Shown: in pieces, positions 42,970-52,350 of the stretch
Position numbering within the stretch: the stretch's first letter is position 1
Layout of the letters: each line of letters starts with the position of its first letter
DNA from: Leucobacter viscericola
GTDB lineage: Bacteria; Actinomycetota; Actinomycetes; Actinomycetales; Microbacteriaceae
Assembly (NCBI RefSeq): GCF_011299575.1
Contig: NZ_CP049863.1
Location: 248,001 to 312,000 of the forward strand
Length of the DNA: 64,000 nucleotides
Direction of reading: 5' to 3'
Translations under genes and position numbers: made by a program
The notes under the pieces: generated by a model
Told to the model about the DNA's origin: nothing
Databases searched by the model: none
What the model saw: only the letters and a program-made list of their open reading frames with translations

Positions 42970-45900
42970 TCACACGCGCGGAAATCTCTCCGCATCGGAG
43001 TATCCGAAAAACTCGCGCTCAAACACGGTACGAGCGCGACGTGAGACCGCAAACCAGCGTTCTTCGAGCTCTGAAGTCTGCGCAAACGGGATGTCCAGCA
43101 GTGCGGCGATCGCCTCAAGGCTGGTCCAGTCAGTTGGCAGCAGATCAGACGCTCGCCCCGTCCAAAGCTTCAGTGCGGATCGCACGCTGCTTGCGAAGTG
43201 CCAGGAGTCAGCCAGGTGTTCGGCTTCTTCTGCTGTCAGCAGCTCGAGGCTACTCGCGGCGTCGAGTGCTGCCGTTGTCGAGTAGGTCCGCAGTGATGGG
43301 TGCTTATGGCCTTGCTGCAGCTGGAGCAACTGGACGAGCCACTCAACATCGCTGATGCCGCCGGGCCCGAGCTTCAAGTGGCGTCGGCGATCAGCTCCCT
43401 GAGGTAGCCGCTCCGCCTCGACACGAGCTTTGATCCTACGAACCTCCCGGATCTCTTCCTCGCCAAACTCGCGCGGGTAGCGGATCTCATCAGCGAGCGC
43501 GATAAAGTCCGCTCCCAGGTCGACGTCACCGGCAACGTGTCGCGCGCGCAGCAGCGCCTGAGCTTCCCAGGTCACCGACCAGCGCTCGTAGTACGAACGG
43601 TAGGCGTCGAGGCTGCGGATAATCGCTCCATTTTTGCCCTCTGGCCGCAGATCGAAGTCGAGATCGACCGGGAATCTGGGGTCTGAGACGAGTCGCCGCA
43701 GCTCTGAGATGAGCCGCGTAGCGGCACGGGAAGCCTGGTCGTTGGGCACGTCTGCAGCCGCGCGGAACACCGCCACAATATCGATGTCGGAGGCGAAGCC
43801 AAGCTCACGGCCGCCGTAGCGCCCCATGCCGATGAGTGCCACCCGCACGGGGGCGGACGCGGGGTCCTTCGCCTGTTCTGCGGTCAGCGCGATGAGCAGC
43901 CCGTCGAGCAGCGCGGTGTGCGCGGCGTCGAGCCCGAGAGATACTGCTGCGTCGTCAATCACTCCGGTGATCCTGCCAAGCGCGAGGCGCAAGACCTCTC
44001 GGCGATGCACCGCGCGCAGCGCCACCGCTGCCTCTTCGACGGATCCCCTACGCGAGGCGAGGGCGCGCATCTCTTCGAGTAGTGCCTCGAGACTCACCGG
44101 CTGCAGGCGAGAATCCCGCTCGAGCCACTCGACTGCCTCCGGGATCGATTCGAGCAGGTCGGCCGCAAACTTCGAGCTCGACAGCACTCGGGCAAGGCGT
44201 TCGGCGGCCTCGGCGCCGTCACGGAGCAGCCGCAGGTACCAGGGGGCCCGCTCGTTCGCTTCACTCACGCGCCTGAATGAAACGAGGCCAAAGTCTGGGT
44301 CGATCCCTTCTGCGAGCCACTGCAGCATGACCGGCATGAGGTTGCGATGAATCATAGCCCGCCTGGAAGTGCCGCGTGTCAGCGCGCTCAGGTGTCGCAT
44401 GGCGCCGTCAGGATCGCGGAACCCGATACTGCTGAGCCGCACCCGTGCGGCATCGCTGCCGAGCACCAGCTCTTCTTCCGGGAGCGCTGCGACGGCACTC
44501 AAAAGCGGCGCGTAGAAGATCTTGAGGTGCAGATCCCGAACCTCACGCTTGATACCTTCCCAGAGCTTGAGCAACGCGGAAGCGGTGTCTGCAAGGCCGC
44601 TCGCGCGGGCGAGTACACGTAGCCCCTCTTCGTCCCGGGGCATGATGGCGGTGCGGCGCAGCTCGCGCAGTTGCAGACGATGCTCAAGCACTCTGAGGCG
44701 GCGGTAGTCGGAGGCCAGGCGATCCCCATCGCTTCGTGCCACATAGCCGCCTTCGACGAGCGCCCGCAGGGCGGGCAGCGTGCCGCGAACGTGCAACTGG
44801 TCGTCGTATTGACCGTGCACCAGCTGCAGTAGCTGCGCGCTGAACTCGATGTCGCGCAGGCCACCGGGGCCCAGTTTCAGCTGCACCTCAAGATCGTCAT
44901 CAGAGATGTGCTCGGTTACTCGCTCGCGCATGCGCTGCACCGAACCGACAAAGTCCTCACGCGAAGAAGAAGCCCAGACAAGTTGCCTTGTGGACCGCAC
45001 AAACTCTTCGCCGAGTTCTCGATCCCCTGCGAGCGGCCGCGCCTTGAGTAGCGCCTGGAACTCCCAGCCTTTTGCCCAGCGCTCGTAATAACTGAGCATC
45101 GAGCCGAGCGTGCGCACGAGCGCGCCGTGGCGGCCCTCGGGGCGAAGATTGGCATCCAGCTGCCAGAGTGGTGGCTCAAGACCGGGGTCGTGGATCCCGC
45201 GCATCGTTTCACTGGCGAGTCTCGTGGCGATGCGAATGAGGGCATCGCCGTCAACAACCTCTTCATCGCTGCTCTCGGCGATAAACATCACGTCGACGTC
45301 GGAGACCACGTTGAGCTCTTCGGCACCACACTTGCCCATGGCAACAACCGCGAGGCGCACTGCCCGAGTCGTTCTGGGCTTACCGCTGGCCCTGAAAGAC
45401 CAGCCGCGAGTGACGCTCGCGCTACGGCAAGCGACGCCTCAACCGCGCCCTCCGCGAGCACCGAGAGCGACAACGCAACACCCTCGAAAGCTTGCTCAGC
45501 GCGACCATGTCGGGCTTCGCTGAGGTCGAAGAGCATCAGCTCCGCGAGCAACTCACGGTAGCGCACCCGAAGCGCCTGCCAGCCGACTTCACCCGAGTCA
45601 TCGTCCACCGCTGCGAGCAGTTCGGCAACCGCCTCCTCGCGAGGGATCAGACGACCGTCGGAGGCGAGGATGCTGTCGAGCCGCTCGGGGTGGCGCACAA
45701 AGAAATCCCCGAGGGCCGGCGAGGTTCCCAATAACAGGCACAGCCTGTCGAACTTGGGGCCGTCCAAGTGAGAGATCAGCGAGGGGTGCTGCTCGGCGAG
45801 CAAACGCACGCGCATGAGCGCGGCATCCGGATCGGCAGCGTGGGCAAACGCTGCGAGAAGCGGCTCGACGGCAACTTCAAGGCACTGCGCAACCTCTGCC

Positions 45901-45983
45901 AGTTGATCCCGCGACGAAGTGAGCTCTTGGAACCCCGCCCGCGCAATGTCTGCGAGCCGCAGTTCTCCCTGCTTGCGTGCCAC
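42970..45983 (-). pseudogene. glnE: Glutamine-synthetase adenylyltransferase, apparent frameshift
   Basis: GlnE adds and removes AMP on glutamine synthetase. Two frames together give the whole protein: 45983 to about 45390 encodes the first ~198 residues (RKQGELRLADIARAGF..., FFVRHPERLDSILAS), and from about 45400 a different frame continues LAVVAMGKCGAEELNVVSDVDVMF through the second nucleotidyltransferase domain (VALIGMGRYGGRELGFASDID) to 42970. The joined length of about 1000 residues is normal. The frames differ by one base; adding one G to a GGG run (complement of CCC at 45390-45392) would restore ...SGASGKPRTTRAVRLAVVAM. It is either a true inactivating frameshift or a sequencing error. 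Confidence 0.88.
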
Positions 45984-45995
45984 TCCTGCCTCTCG

Positions 45996-47333
45996 TTAAA
46001 CGGTATCGAGCATCGAGGAAAGCTCGTACGGCGTCACCTGCGCACGGTACTCGGCAACCTCACGACGCTTATCGCGGAGGAAATAGGCAAACACCTGCTC
46101 CCCCAGCGTTTCGGCGACAAGCTCAGAACGCTCCATCACAGCGAGCGCGTGGTCGAGGCTTGAAGGCAGTGCGTCAAAGCCCATCGCGCGGCGTTCGCCG
46201 TCGCTCAGCGCCCAGAGATTGTTTTCGGCCTCGGGCGGGAGCTCGTACTCTTCTTCGATGCCCTTGAGGCCGGCGGCCAGCAACACGGAGAAACCGAGGT
46301 AGGGGTTCACCGCGCTGTCCATGCCGCGATACTCAACGCGCGCAGCGCCGCCCTTGCCTGGCTTGTACATCGGCACGCGCACGAGCGCCGAGCGGTTGTT
46401 GTGGCCCCAGCTGACGAACGATGGAGCCTCGTCGCCGCCCCAGAGCCGCTTGTACGAGTTGATGTACTGGTTCGTGATGGCGGTAATTTCGGGAGCGTGA
46501 CGCAGCAGGCCCGCCACGAAGCGGCGCCCGGTCTGCGAGAGCTGGTGCTTGGCGCCGGGATCGTAAAACGCGTTGGTGTCGCCCTCGAAGAGCGAGAGGT
46601 GAGTGTGCATGCCCGATCCTGGTTGCCCCACCAGCGGTTTCGGCATAAATGTCGCGTGCACTCCCTGAGCGATTGCGACCTCCTTCACGACCGAACGGAA
46701 GGTCATGAGATTGTCGGCCGTTGTGAGCGCGTCTGCGTACCGCAGGTCGATCTCGTTCTGCCCGGGGCCCGCCTCGTGGTGGCTGAACTCGACAGAGATG
46801 CCGAGATCTTCGAGCATGTTGACGCTCTCGCGCCGGAAGTCGTGGGCCGTGCCACCGGGCACGTTGTCGAAGTAGCCGGCCCGATCGACGGGAACCGGTC
46901 CCCCTGCGCCAAAGGTCTTGGACTCCAGCAGGTAAAACTCAACCTCGGGGTGCGTGTAGAACGTAAAGCCCTGCTCGGCTGCGCGAGCGAGCGTGCGCTT
47001 CAGTACGTGGCGAGGATCGGCTACCGCCGGTTCACCATTGGGCGTACTCAGGTCGCAGAACATGCGAGCCGTGGGTTCGCTCAGGCTGCGCCAGGGCAGA
47101 AGCTGGAAAGTTGAGGGATCTGGTACCGCGAGCAGATCTGACTCGTACGCGCGCGTCAGACCCTCGATCGCGGAGCCGTCGAACCCGATCCCTTCGCTGA
47201 AGGCATTTTCAACCTCAGCGGGTGCCAGTGCCACCGACTTGAGTGTTCCTGACACGTCGGTAAACCACAGTCGTACGAACTTTACGCCACGCTCTTCGAT
47301 GGTCCGAAGAACAAAATCACGCTGCTTGCTCAC
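45996..47333 (-). CDS. glnA2: Glutamine synthetase family protein GlnA2
   Basis: 445 residues. FVRLWFTDVSGTLKSVALAP and FDGSAIEGLTRAYESD at the N-terminus, THPEVEFYLLESK, HHEAGPGQNEIDLRYADA and GSGMHTHLSLFEGDTNAF show the GS fold and metal ligands. The adenylylation Tyr loop (LYxLPPEE) is absent; the equivalent region reads LWALSDGERRAMGFD. So this paralogue is probably not controlled by GlnE. In Streptomyces and mycobacteria GlnA2-type paralogues differ in substrate from GlnA1; which applies here is unknown. The start is GTG 47333 with GGAGCGA upstream; glnE follows after 12 bp. Confidence 0.9.
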   Translation of the reverse strand: MSKQRDFVLRTIEERGVKFVRLWFTDVSGTLKSVALAPAEVENAFSEGIGFDGSAIEGLTRAYESDLLAVPDPSTFQLLPWRSLSEPTARMFCDLSTPNGEPAVADPRHVLKRTLARAAEQGFTFYTHPEVEFYLLESKTFGAGGPVPVDRAGYFDNVPGGTAHDFRRESVNMLEDLGISVEFSHHEAGPGQNEIDLRYADALTTADNLMTFRSVVKEVAIAQGVHATFMPKPLVGQPGSGMHTHLSLFEGDTNAFYDPGAKHQLSQTGRRFVAGLLRHAPEITAITNQYINSYKRLWGGDEAPSFVSWGHNNRSALVRVPMYKPGKGGAARVEYRGMDSAVNPYLGFSVLLAAGLKGIEEEYELPPEAENNLWALSDGERRAMGFDALPSSLDHALAVMERSELVAETLGEQVFAYFLRDKRREVAEYRAQVTPYELSSMLDTV

Positions 47334-47377
47334 ACTCGCTCCGTTCGTTACGCCATGCTCAGACTATCGCGCCTGAC

Positions 47378-47393
47378 GTAACAATCGTGTTTC
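47378..47393. promoter_or_regulatory. GTAAC-n6-GTTTC site upstream of glnA2, candidate GlnR box
   Basis: On the plus strand GTAAC (47378-47382), six bases, GTTTC (47389-47393); on the minus strand this reads GAAAC-n6-GTTAC. Half-site sequences and spacing match the actinobacterial GlnR pattern. It lies about 45-60 bp before the glnA2 start. Pattern match only. Confidence 0.4.
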
Positions 47394-47415
47394 GTGATCC
47401 TGATGATTGACGCGG

Positions 47416-47619
47416 CTAATCTTCGTTTGCCTCTTCCTCGGCCCACTTGCGTGCACGCTCAGCAACGATCTCGTTGGCCCTGGCCGCCTCTTCACGGGTG
47501 CTGAACGGGCCGAGTCGATCAACCGAGAGCGACTGCGGGCCGTCCTCTACCTCGCCAGTTCGAGTGTTAAACCAGTAAGTCTCTTGCGGATCCTCGACGC
47601 CCCAGTCGCGCTTGCCCAT
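47416..47619 (-). CDS. Small SPOR-like domain protein
   Basis: 67 residues. WGVEDPQETYWFNTRTGEVE leads to LGPFSTREEAARANEIVAER, resembling the small SPOR-like proteins found next to map in Microbacteriaceae. It has no signal peptide and is acidic at the C-terminus, so binding of denuded peptidoglycan, the known SPOR function, is doubtful for a cytoplasmic protein. GAAGGGA lies about 12 nt before the ATG. Confidence 0.78.
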   Translation of the reverse strand: MGKRDWGVEDPQETYWFNTRTGEVEDGPQSLSVDRLGPFSTREEAARANEIVAERARKWAEEEANED

Positions 47620-47680
47620 GATTGCACGTCCCTTCAGTCTTGGCGAGCACCGATACCCGCCCCACTCCTAGACTAGAGGC

Positions 47681-48550
47681 ATGCCATTTGATGTACAGGG
47701 GTTTCTTGTTCCGGGTTCGCTGCCACCAGTGAGGACGGTGCCGAGCAACATTACCCGCCCGCCCTACGTTGGCTTGAGCGAGCCACCGCGATACACCGGT
47801 GACAACACCTACACCGAAGAAGAGATCGACAAGATTCGTGCAGCGGGCAGGATCGCCTCGCGTTCCCTGGACGCAGTCGAAGCGGCAGTGAAACCCGGTG
47901 TCACCACCGCCGAGCTTGATCGCATCGCGCACGAGTATGTGGTGTCGCAGGGCGCCTACCCCTCGACGCTCGGGTACCGCGGCTATCGCGCGTCAAGCTG
48001 CACCTCCGTCAACGAGGTTGTCTGCCACGGCGTTCCCGATGACACCGTGCTGCGTGAGGGCGACATTGTGAACGTCGACGTCACGGCCTACCTCGACGGC
48101 TTTCACGGCGACACCAACCGCACCTTCTGCGTCGGAGAGGTGAGCGAAGAGGTCGGCCTGCTTGTCGAGCGCACGCACGAGTCGATGATGCGCGGCATCA
48201 AGGCCGCAAAGCCGGGGCGCGAGGTCAACGTGATTGGTCGTGTGATCGAGACCTACGCGAAGCGATTTGGCTACGGCGTCATCCGTGATTTCACCGGGCA
48301 CGGCGTCGGATCCTCATTCCATACCGGGCTCATCATTCCTCACTACGACTCTGCGCCGATGTACAGCGATGTGATCAAGCCGGGCATGGTCTTCACCGTT
48401 GAGCCGATGCTGACCCTCGGCACGCACCTCTGGGATCAGTGGGAAGACGAGTGGACGATCACAACCCGCGACAAGTCAGTAACGGCGCAGTTCGAGCACA
48501 CCATTGTTGTGCGCGAGGACGGCTTCGAGATTCTGACGCTCTCGGAGTAA
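47681..48550 (+). CDS. map: Methionine aminopeptidase type I
   Basis: 289 residues. It removes the initiator methionine from new proteins. The N-terminal extension with PPYVGLSEPPRYTGDNTYT is usual for actinobacterial forms. Metal ligands are visible in VNVDVTAYLDGFHGDTNRTF (two Asp), FTGHGVGSSFH (His), FTVEPMLTLG (Glu) and QFEHTIVV (Glu). TAGACT lies 6 nt before the ATG, a leaderless layout. It converges with the RNase P RNA gene, whose 3' end is only about 10 bp away. Confidence 0.95.
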   Translation: MPFDVQGFLVPGSLPPVRTVPSNITRPPYVGLSEPPRYTGDNTYTEEEIDKIRAAGRIASRSLDAVEAAVKPGVTTAELDRIAHEYVVSQGAYPSTLGYRGYRASSCTSVNEVVCHGVPDDTVLREGDIVNVDVTAYLDGFHGDTNRTFCVGEVSEEVGLLVERTHESMMRGIKAAKPGREVNVIGRVIETYAKRFGYGVIRDFTGHGVGSSFHTGLIIPHYDSAPMYSDVIKPGMVFTVEPMLTLGTHLWDQWEDEWTITTRDKSVTAQFEHTIVVREDGFEILTLSE

Positions 48551-48560
48551 TCGCGTGTAG

Positions 48561-48949
48561 GGAATGGGCCGGATCATACGCCGGGTTCTGTCGCGCTGGC
48601 GTAAAAGCCAGCGGTGACGGTCATCTCTCTCGTGGCACTGTTACCAGTACCCTCTAGCGGCCTACCCGAAGACTCGGCGGGGAGCGTCATCATCTTCTGT
48701 CTGGCCTTGCTCCGAACGAGGTTTACCTGGCCGCCCGTGTTGCCACGAACGCCGGTGGTCTCTTACACCACCCTTTCAGCCTTACCAGAATCGGCAAGCC
48801 GAATCTGGCGGTCTACTCTCTGTTGCACTTTCTCGCGGGTTGCCCCGGGTGGGTGTTACCCACCGTTCTCCCCTGCGGAGCCCGGACGTTCCTCGGCACA
48901 TCCACCGCTTGCGCGATGCCGTGACGCGACCGCCTCACCGACCCATTCC
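48561..48949 (-). ncRNA. rnpB: RNase P RNA (bacterial class A)
   Basis: The catalytic RNA that matures tRNA 5' ends. On the minus strand the conserved core is visible: GAGGAACGTCCGGGCTCC near the 5' end, GGCTGAAAGGGTG-type core sequence, GAAGATGATGACGC, and ACAGAACCCGGCGTATG near the 3' end. The termini are set by helix P1: GGAATGGGTC at the 5' end pairs with GGCCCATTCC at the 3' end. TAGACT lies 7 nt upstream of the inferred 5' end and overlaps the last codons of the upstream gene. The usual GAGGAAAGTCCGG motif has C instead of the third A. Confidence 0.93.
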
Positions 48950-48965
48950 GGGTTCAAGTCTAGTG

Positions 48966-49694
48966 CTAGTCCTCGAAGTCGCGTACCAGGATCGCGCCGC
49001 TGCCCGGGCAGTACACGATCTCATCGGGAGCCGTTGCGCGAATGTCGCTGAGTTCAGCGGGGGCGAGCGCCATGTTGCTGCCCTCGGAAACATTGCCGCG
49101 CAAACGGGCGGCACCGACGCCGGTGCGGGCGCGAATCGACTCGTACAGGTCGAGCAGATCCCGCTGCAGCTCAGCAGCAACCCCGTCTCGCTCCTTTGAG
49201 TCAACAGCCAGCTCAGCGTCAATGGCCTGCTCAGCGGTCTCCAGCTGAGACTGCAGCTCAGCGCGGCGACCGTCGACACCCGCGAGTACAGTCTCTGCAG
49301 CTGCAAACGAGGCTTGCGCGGCCTCAACGGACTCCATGAGTTCTAGTTCACGATCTTCCAGCTCACTCTGCCGGCGCGCCAGAGTCTCAAGCTCACTCTG
49401 CAACGCCTGCGCCTCTTTGCTCGAGGTGCTGACCGCCAGCATTTCGTTGTCGCGGTCTCGTCGCTGCTGCACGGTCGCCACGTCGGCTTCAATGCGTTCG
49501 AGTTCAACCCGAAGGGTGTCGAGCTCGCGCTGGGCCTTCATAAACCCGTCGCGCGCCGCGCCGGTCTCGTCACCGAGTCCCTCGATTGCCGCGCGTTCGG
49601 GCAGTGTGCTTCGTTTGCGGCGCAGACGCGCCAGCGTGTTGTCGAGGTCTTGGAGATCAAGCAGCAGTCTCTGCTGGCGGGTGCTGGCCTTCAT
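48966..49694 (-). CDS. Coiled-coil protein of the C4-type zinc-ribbon (CT398-like) family, ribbon degenerate
   Basis: 242 residues. A long coiled coil (about 10-180, KASTRQQRLLLDLQDLDNTL onward) is followed by a short C-terminal domain. In typical members this domain is a zinc ribbon with two CxxC pairs; here it reads GVGAARLRGNVSEGSNMALAP and DEIVYCPGSGAILVRD, leaving one cysteine, so zinc binding is probably lost. Function of the family is poorly known. TAGGCT sits 7 nt before ATG 49694. It lies between nif3 and rnpB on the same strand. Confidence 0.87.
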   Translation of the reverse strand: MKASTRQQRLLLDLQDLDNTLARLRRKRSTLPERAAIEGLGDETGAARDGFMKAQRELDTLRVELERIEADVATVQQRRDRDNEMLAVSTSSKEAQALQSELETLARRQSELEDRELELMESVEAAQASFAAAETVLAGVDGRRAELQSQLETAEQAIDAELAVDSKERDGVAAELQRDLLDLYESIRARTGVGAARLRGNVSEGSNMALAPAELSDIRATAPDEIVYCPGSGAILVRDFED

Positions 49695-49725
49695 GTCAGT
49701 AAGCCTAGTGGCAACTTGCTATTCA

Positions 49726-50544
49726 TCAGACGGCAAAGCTCCAGGGATCCGTGCGTAGCTCGGAAACACGAAACTCAACGCCGGGCAGTCGTGCTGCGAG
49801 TCGATCCGCTGCGCCCTGCAGCCACAGCGACTCGCTTGCCCAGTGGGCGACGTCGACTAGTGCTGGTCCTCCGATTGCCGTCGAGAGCTCCAGGGACTCC
49901 TGTGCGGGATGGTGCCGTAGGTCGCTCGTGAGGTAGACATCGGCGCTTCTGACGAGCGGGTGATCGAGCAAACTGTCGCCAGCGCCGCCGAGGAGGGCAA
50001 TGCGCTGCACCGTTCGTTCGGGATCACCGGCAACGCGCACACCACTCACGGTGGCGGGCAGGATCGCCGCAACCTGCTCGGCGAACACTCTAAGTGTCAC
50101 GGGAGCCGGGAGTACCCCGACACGACCGATGCCCGCTGCCGGGTCGGTTCCGGGCACAAGCGGCAGGGCCTCTAAAAGCCCTAGCCGCTGCGCAATCACA
50201 TCGGAGACTCCCCCCTCGGGGGCATCCGCGTTTGTGTGCGCCGCGAGCAACGCACACTCGCCACGAATGAGCCGTGCCAGCAGCGCGCCCTTTGCCGTGT
50301 CTTCGGCCACTGAGTGCACTCCGCGCAGCAATAGCGGGTGATGCGTCAAAAGCAGGTCTGCATCCCACTCCAGGGCCTCATCGACCGTGGCCGCAACGGC
50401 ATCTACCGCGAGCAGCACCCGCCGCAACGGCGATGAATCGCTTCCCGAGACAAGGCCGACGCGATCCCAGCTCTCGGCTGTCGCTACCGGCCAGAATTCC
50501 TCAGCAACACGGCGAACATCTGCGATCGTGTAGTTCTCTGACAC
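49726..50544 (-). CDS. Nif3-like dinuclear metal center protein
   Basis: About 272 residues. SWDRVGLVSGSDSSPLRRVL, LLLTHHPLLLRGVHSV, LAAHTNADAPEGGVSDVIA and the C-terminal TSDLRHHPAQESLE and DVAHWASES contain the His/Glu ligands of the dinuclear site. Often annotated as GTP cyclohydrolase 1 type 2 or YqfO; the biological role is unsettled. GTG 50544 is preceded by a strong AGGAGGT site; the longer frame into metI is rejected. It is 2 bp from the metI stop, so it is probably the last gene of the metQNI operon. Confidence 0.9.
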   Translation of the reverse strand: MSENYTIADVRRVAEEFWPVATAESWDRVGLVSGSDSSPLRRVLLAVDAVAATVDEALEWDADLLLTHHPLLLRGVHSVAEDTAKGALLARLIRGECALLAAHTNADAPEGGVSDVIAQRLGLLEALPLVPGTDPAAGIGRVGVLPAPVTLRVFAEQVAAILPATVSGVRVAGDPERTVQRIALLGGAGDSLLDHPLVRSADVYLTSDLRHHPAQESLELSTAIGGPALVDVAHWASESLWLQGAADRLAARLPGVEFRVSELRTDPWSFAV

Positions 50545-50546
50545 GT

Positions 50547-51212
50547 CTACCTCCTGAGTAGCTTGCGAGCAATCCAGTTGCCAATAACCTGCACGAGTTG
50601 AACGATCAGGATAATGATCAGAACGGCCGACCAGGTGACCCACGGGTTGAACTGGCGGTAACCGTACTGCATCGCAAAGTTACCGAGACCGCCGCCGCCA
50701 ATAATGCCGGCCATCGCAGTCATATCGACCACCGCAATAAACGCGAAGGTGTAACCGAGCACAACCGGTCCGAGGCCCTCGGGAATCAGGACGGTGAGGA
50801 TGGTGCGGAGAGGGCCGGCTCCCATTGCGCGAGCGGCCTCGATGACCCCGGGTGACACGGTCAGCAGGTTCTGCTCCACCAGGCGAGCGATTCCGAAGCT
50901 CGCGGCAAATGTGAGCGCAAAGAGCATCATCGGATCGCCGATTCCTGTTCCAATAACCGCCCGCGCGAGGGGCTGCAGCGCGAAGATCAGCAGCACAAAC
51001 GGAATCGGACGGAAAAAGTTAACGAGGAAATTGAGAATCCAGTAGGTCGGGTTGTTCTCGAGAATGCCGCCCTTGCGCGTCACGGTTAAGAAGATGCCAA
51101 GGATCAGTCCGAGGATGCCACCAACACCCATGGCGAAGAGCACATAGGTCAGCGTTTGGATGGTGGCCTCTAAGAACTTGCCACTGTTAAAAAGTTCGAT
51201 GAGCTGATCCAT
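50547..51212 (-). CDS. metI: Methionine ABC transporter permease MetI
   Basis: 221 residues with five predicted membrane segments (TYVLFAMGVGGILGLILGI, NFLVNFFRPIPFVLLIFAL, etc.). The cytoplasmic coupling motif EAARAMGAGPLRTILTVLIP is the EAA loop that contacts the ATPase. It forms the membrane pore for D/L-methionine import with MetN and MetQ. The start overlaps the metN stop (TAATG), indicating translational coupling. Confidence 0.95.
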   Translation of the reverse strand: MDQLIELFNSGKFLEATIQTLTYVLFAMGVGGILGLILGIFLTVTRKGGILENNPTYWILNFLVNFFRPIPFVLLIFALQPLARAVIGTGIGDPMMLFALTFAASFGIARLVEQNLLTVSPGVIEAARAMGAGPLRTILTVLIPEGLGPVVLGYTFAFIAVVDMTAMAGIIGGGGLGNFAMQYGYRQFNPWVTWSAVLIIILIVQLVQVIGNWIARKLLRR

Positions 51213-52240
51213 TATGCGAGCACCTCCAGGTCAGCCTGCTGCGCGAGAGCCGCAACAGCGTGCTCAACCTTCAGGTCGTCGCCGATGAGTTCCAGGGTCA
51301 GCTTGCCGAAGCTGCGCCCACCAACGTCGGTGACACCGCCGTGCACGATGCTCACGCCAACGCCGCGATCGGCGAGGGTTTGGAACACGACCGGCTGATC
51401 CACGTCGCCGTCTCTGAACGTGAGTGTGATGAGCTTGCCGCGGTGTCGACGTCGCAGTTCTTCAAGGTGCTCCGCCTCGGGTTGGGTCGGGAGCGCCGTG
51501 GCAACAAACCGACGGGTGGTCTCCGTCTTTGGGCTTGAGAACACATCAAAAACGTCACCCTGTTCGACCGCGTGGCCGCCGTCCATGACGGTCACTCGGT
51601 CAGCGATTTCGCGCACGACCTCCATCTCGTGCGTGATGAGAATGATCGTGATGCCAAACTCCTCATTAACCCGACGCAGAAGTGCGAGCACCTCTTGTGA
51701 GGTCTGCGGATCGAGGGCGCTCGTCGCCTCGTCCGCCAGCAGTACGCCCGGGTTCGTGGCCAACGCGCGCGCGATGCCGACACGCTGCTTCTGGCCGCCC
51801 GAGAGCTGATCGGTGAAGGCGTTTGCCTTGTCGGTGAGCCCGACAAAGTCGAGCAGCTCGGCGACACGTCTCTTGCGTTCAGTCGGCGGCACCTTTGCAA
51901 CGATGAGCGGGTACTCGACGTTGCGAGCGACTCGCTTCGAGTGAAACAGATTGAACTGCTGGAAGATCATGCCGATCCCACCCCGCACAATCCGCACCTG
52001 AGACTCGGGCAGGCTCGTGATCTCGTCGTCGCCGACCAGGATCTTGCCCGAGGTCGCACGTTCAAGACCATTAACTAGTCGAAGGAGGGTGCTCTTGCCG
52101 GCTCCCGAGTAACCGATGACGGCGTGGATCTCCCCCGAGGCGACATCTATGGAGACGTCATCGACCGCAACGATGGGATCTGCATCCTTGCCGCGGCCGG
52201 GGTAACGCTTACCGACCCCGATCATTTGTACGCGTGTCAC
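51212..52240 (-). CDS. metN: Methionine ABC transporter ATP-binding protein MetN
   Basis: 342 residues. Walker A GYSGAGKSTLLRLVNG, Q-loop IFQQFNLF, signature LSGGQKQRVGIARAL, Walker B VLLADEATSALD and the H-loop LITHEMEVV are all intact. The C-terminal ~80 residues form the NIL (ACT-like) domain (LITLTFRDGDVDQPVVF to VEHAVAALAQ) that binds methionine and inhibits transport when the cell is replete. GTG start at 52240. It couples to metI downstream. Confidence 0.96.
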   Translation of the reverse strand: MTRVQMIGVGKRYPGRGKDADPIVAVDDVSIDVASGEIHAVIGYSGAGKSTLLRLVNGLERATSGKILVGDDEITSLPESQVRIVRGGIGMIFQQFNLFHSKRVARNVEYPLIVAKVPPTERKRRVAELLDFVGLTDKANAFTDQLSGGQKQRVGIARALATNPGVLLADEATSALDPQTSQEVLALLRRVNEEFGITIILITHEMEVVREIADRVTVMDGGHAVEQGDVFDVFSSPKTETTRRFVATALPTQPEAEHLEELRRRHRGKLITLTFRDGDVDQPVVFQTLADRGVGVSIVHGGVTDVGGRSFGKLTLELIGDDLKVEHAVAALAQQADLEVLA

Positions 52241-52296
52241 TCGCGTCTCCCTCCCTCAAGCTTGACGCTTAAGTTCTTACCACCAGGCACCGACAA

Positions 52297-52332
52297 AGGA
52301 TCGGGGCTTCGAAAACCGAACGCCCCGATCCT
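52297..52332 (-). terminator. Hairpin between metQ and metN
   Basis: Arms AGGATCGGGGC (52297-52307) and complement (52322-52332) around a 14-nt loop, between the metQ stop and the metN start on the same strand. Without a T run it may partly end transcription or protect the metQ mRNA 3' end, raising MetQ over MetNI. Confidence 0.55.
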
Positions 52333-52350
52333 ATGTGGTGTGTGACGAAA

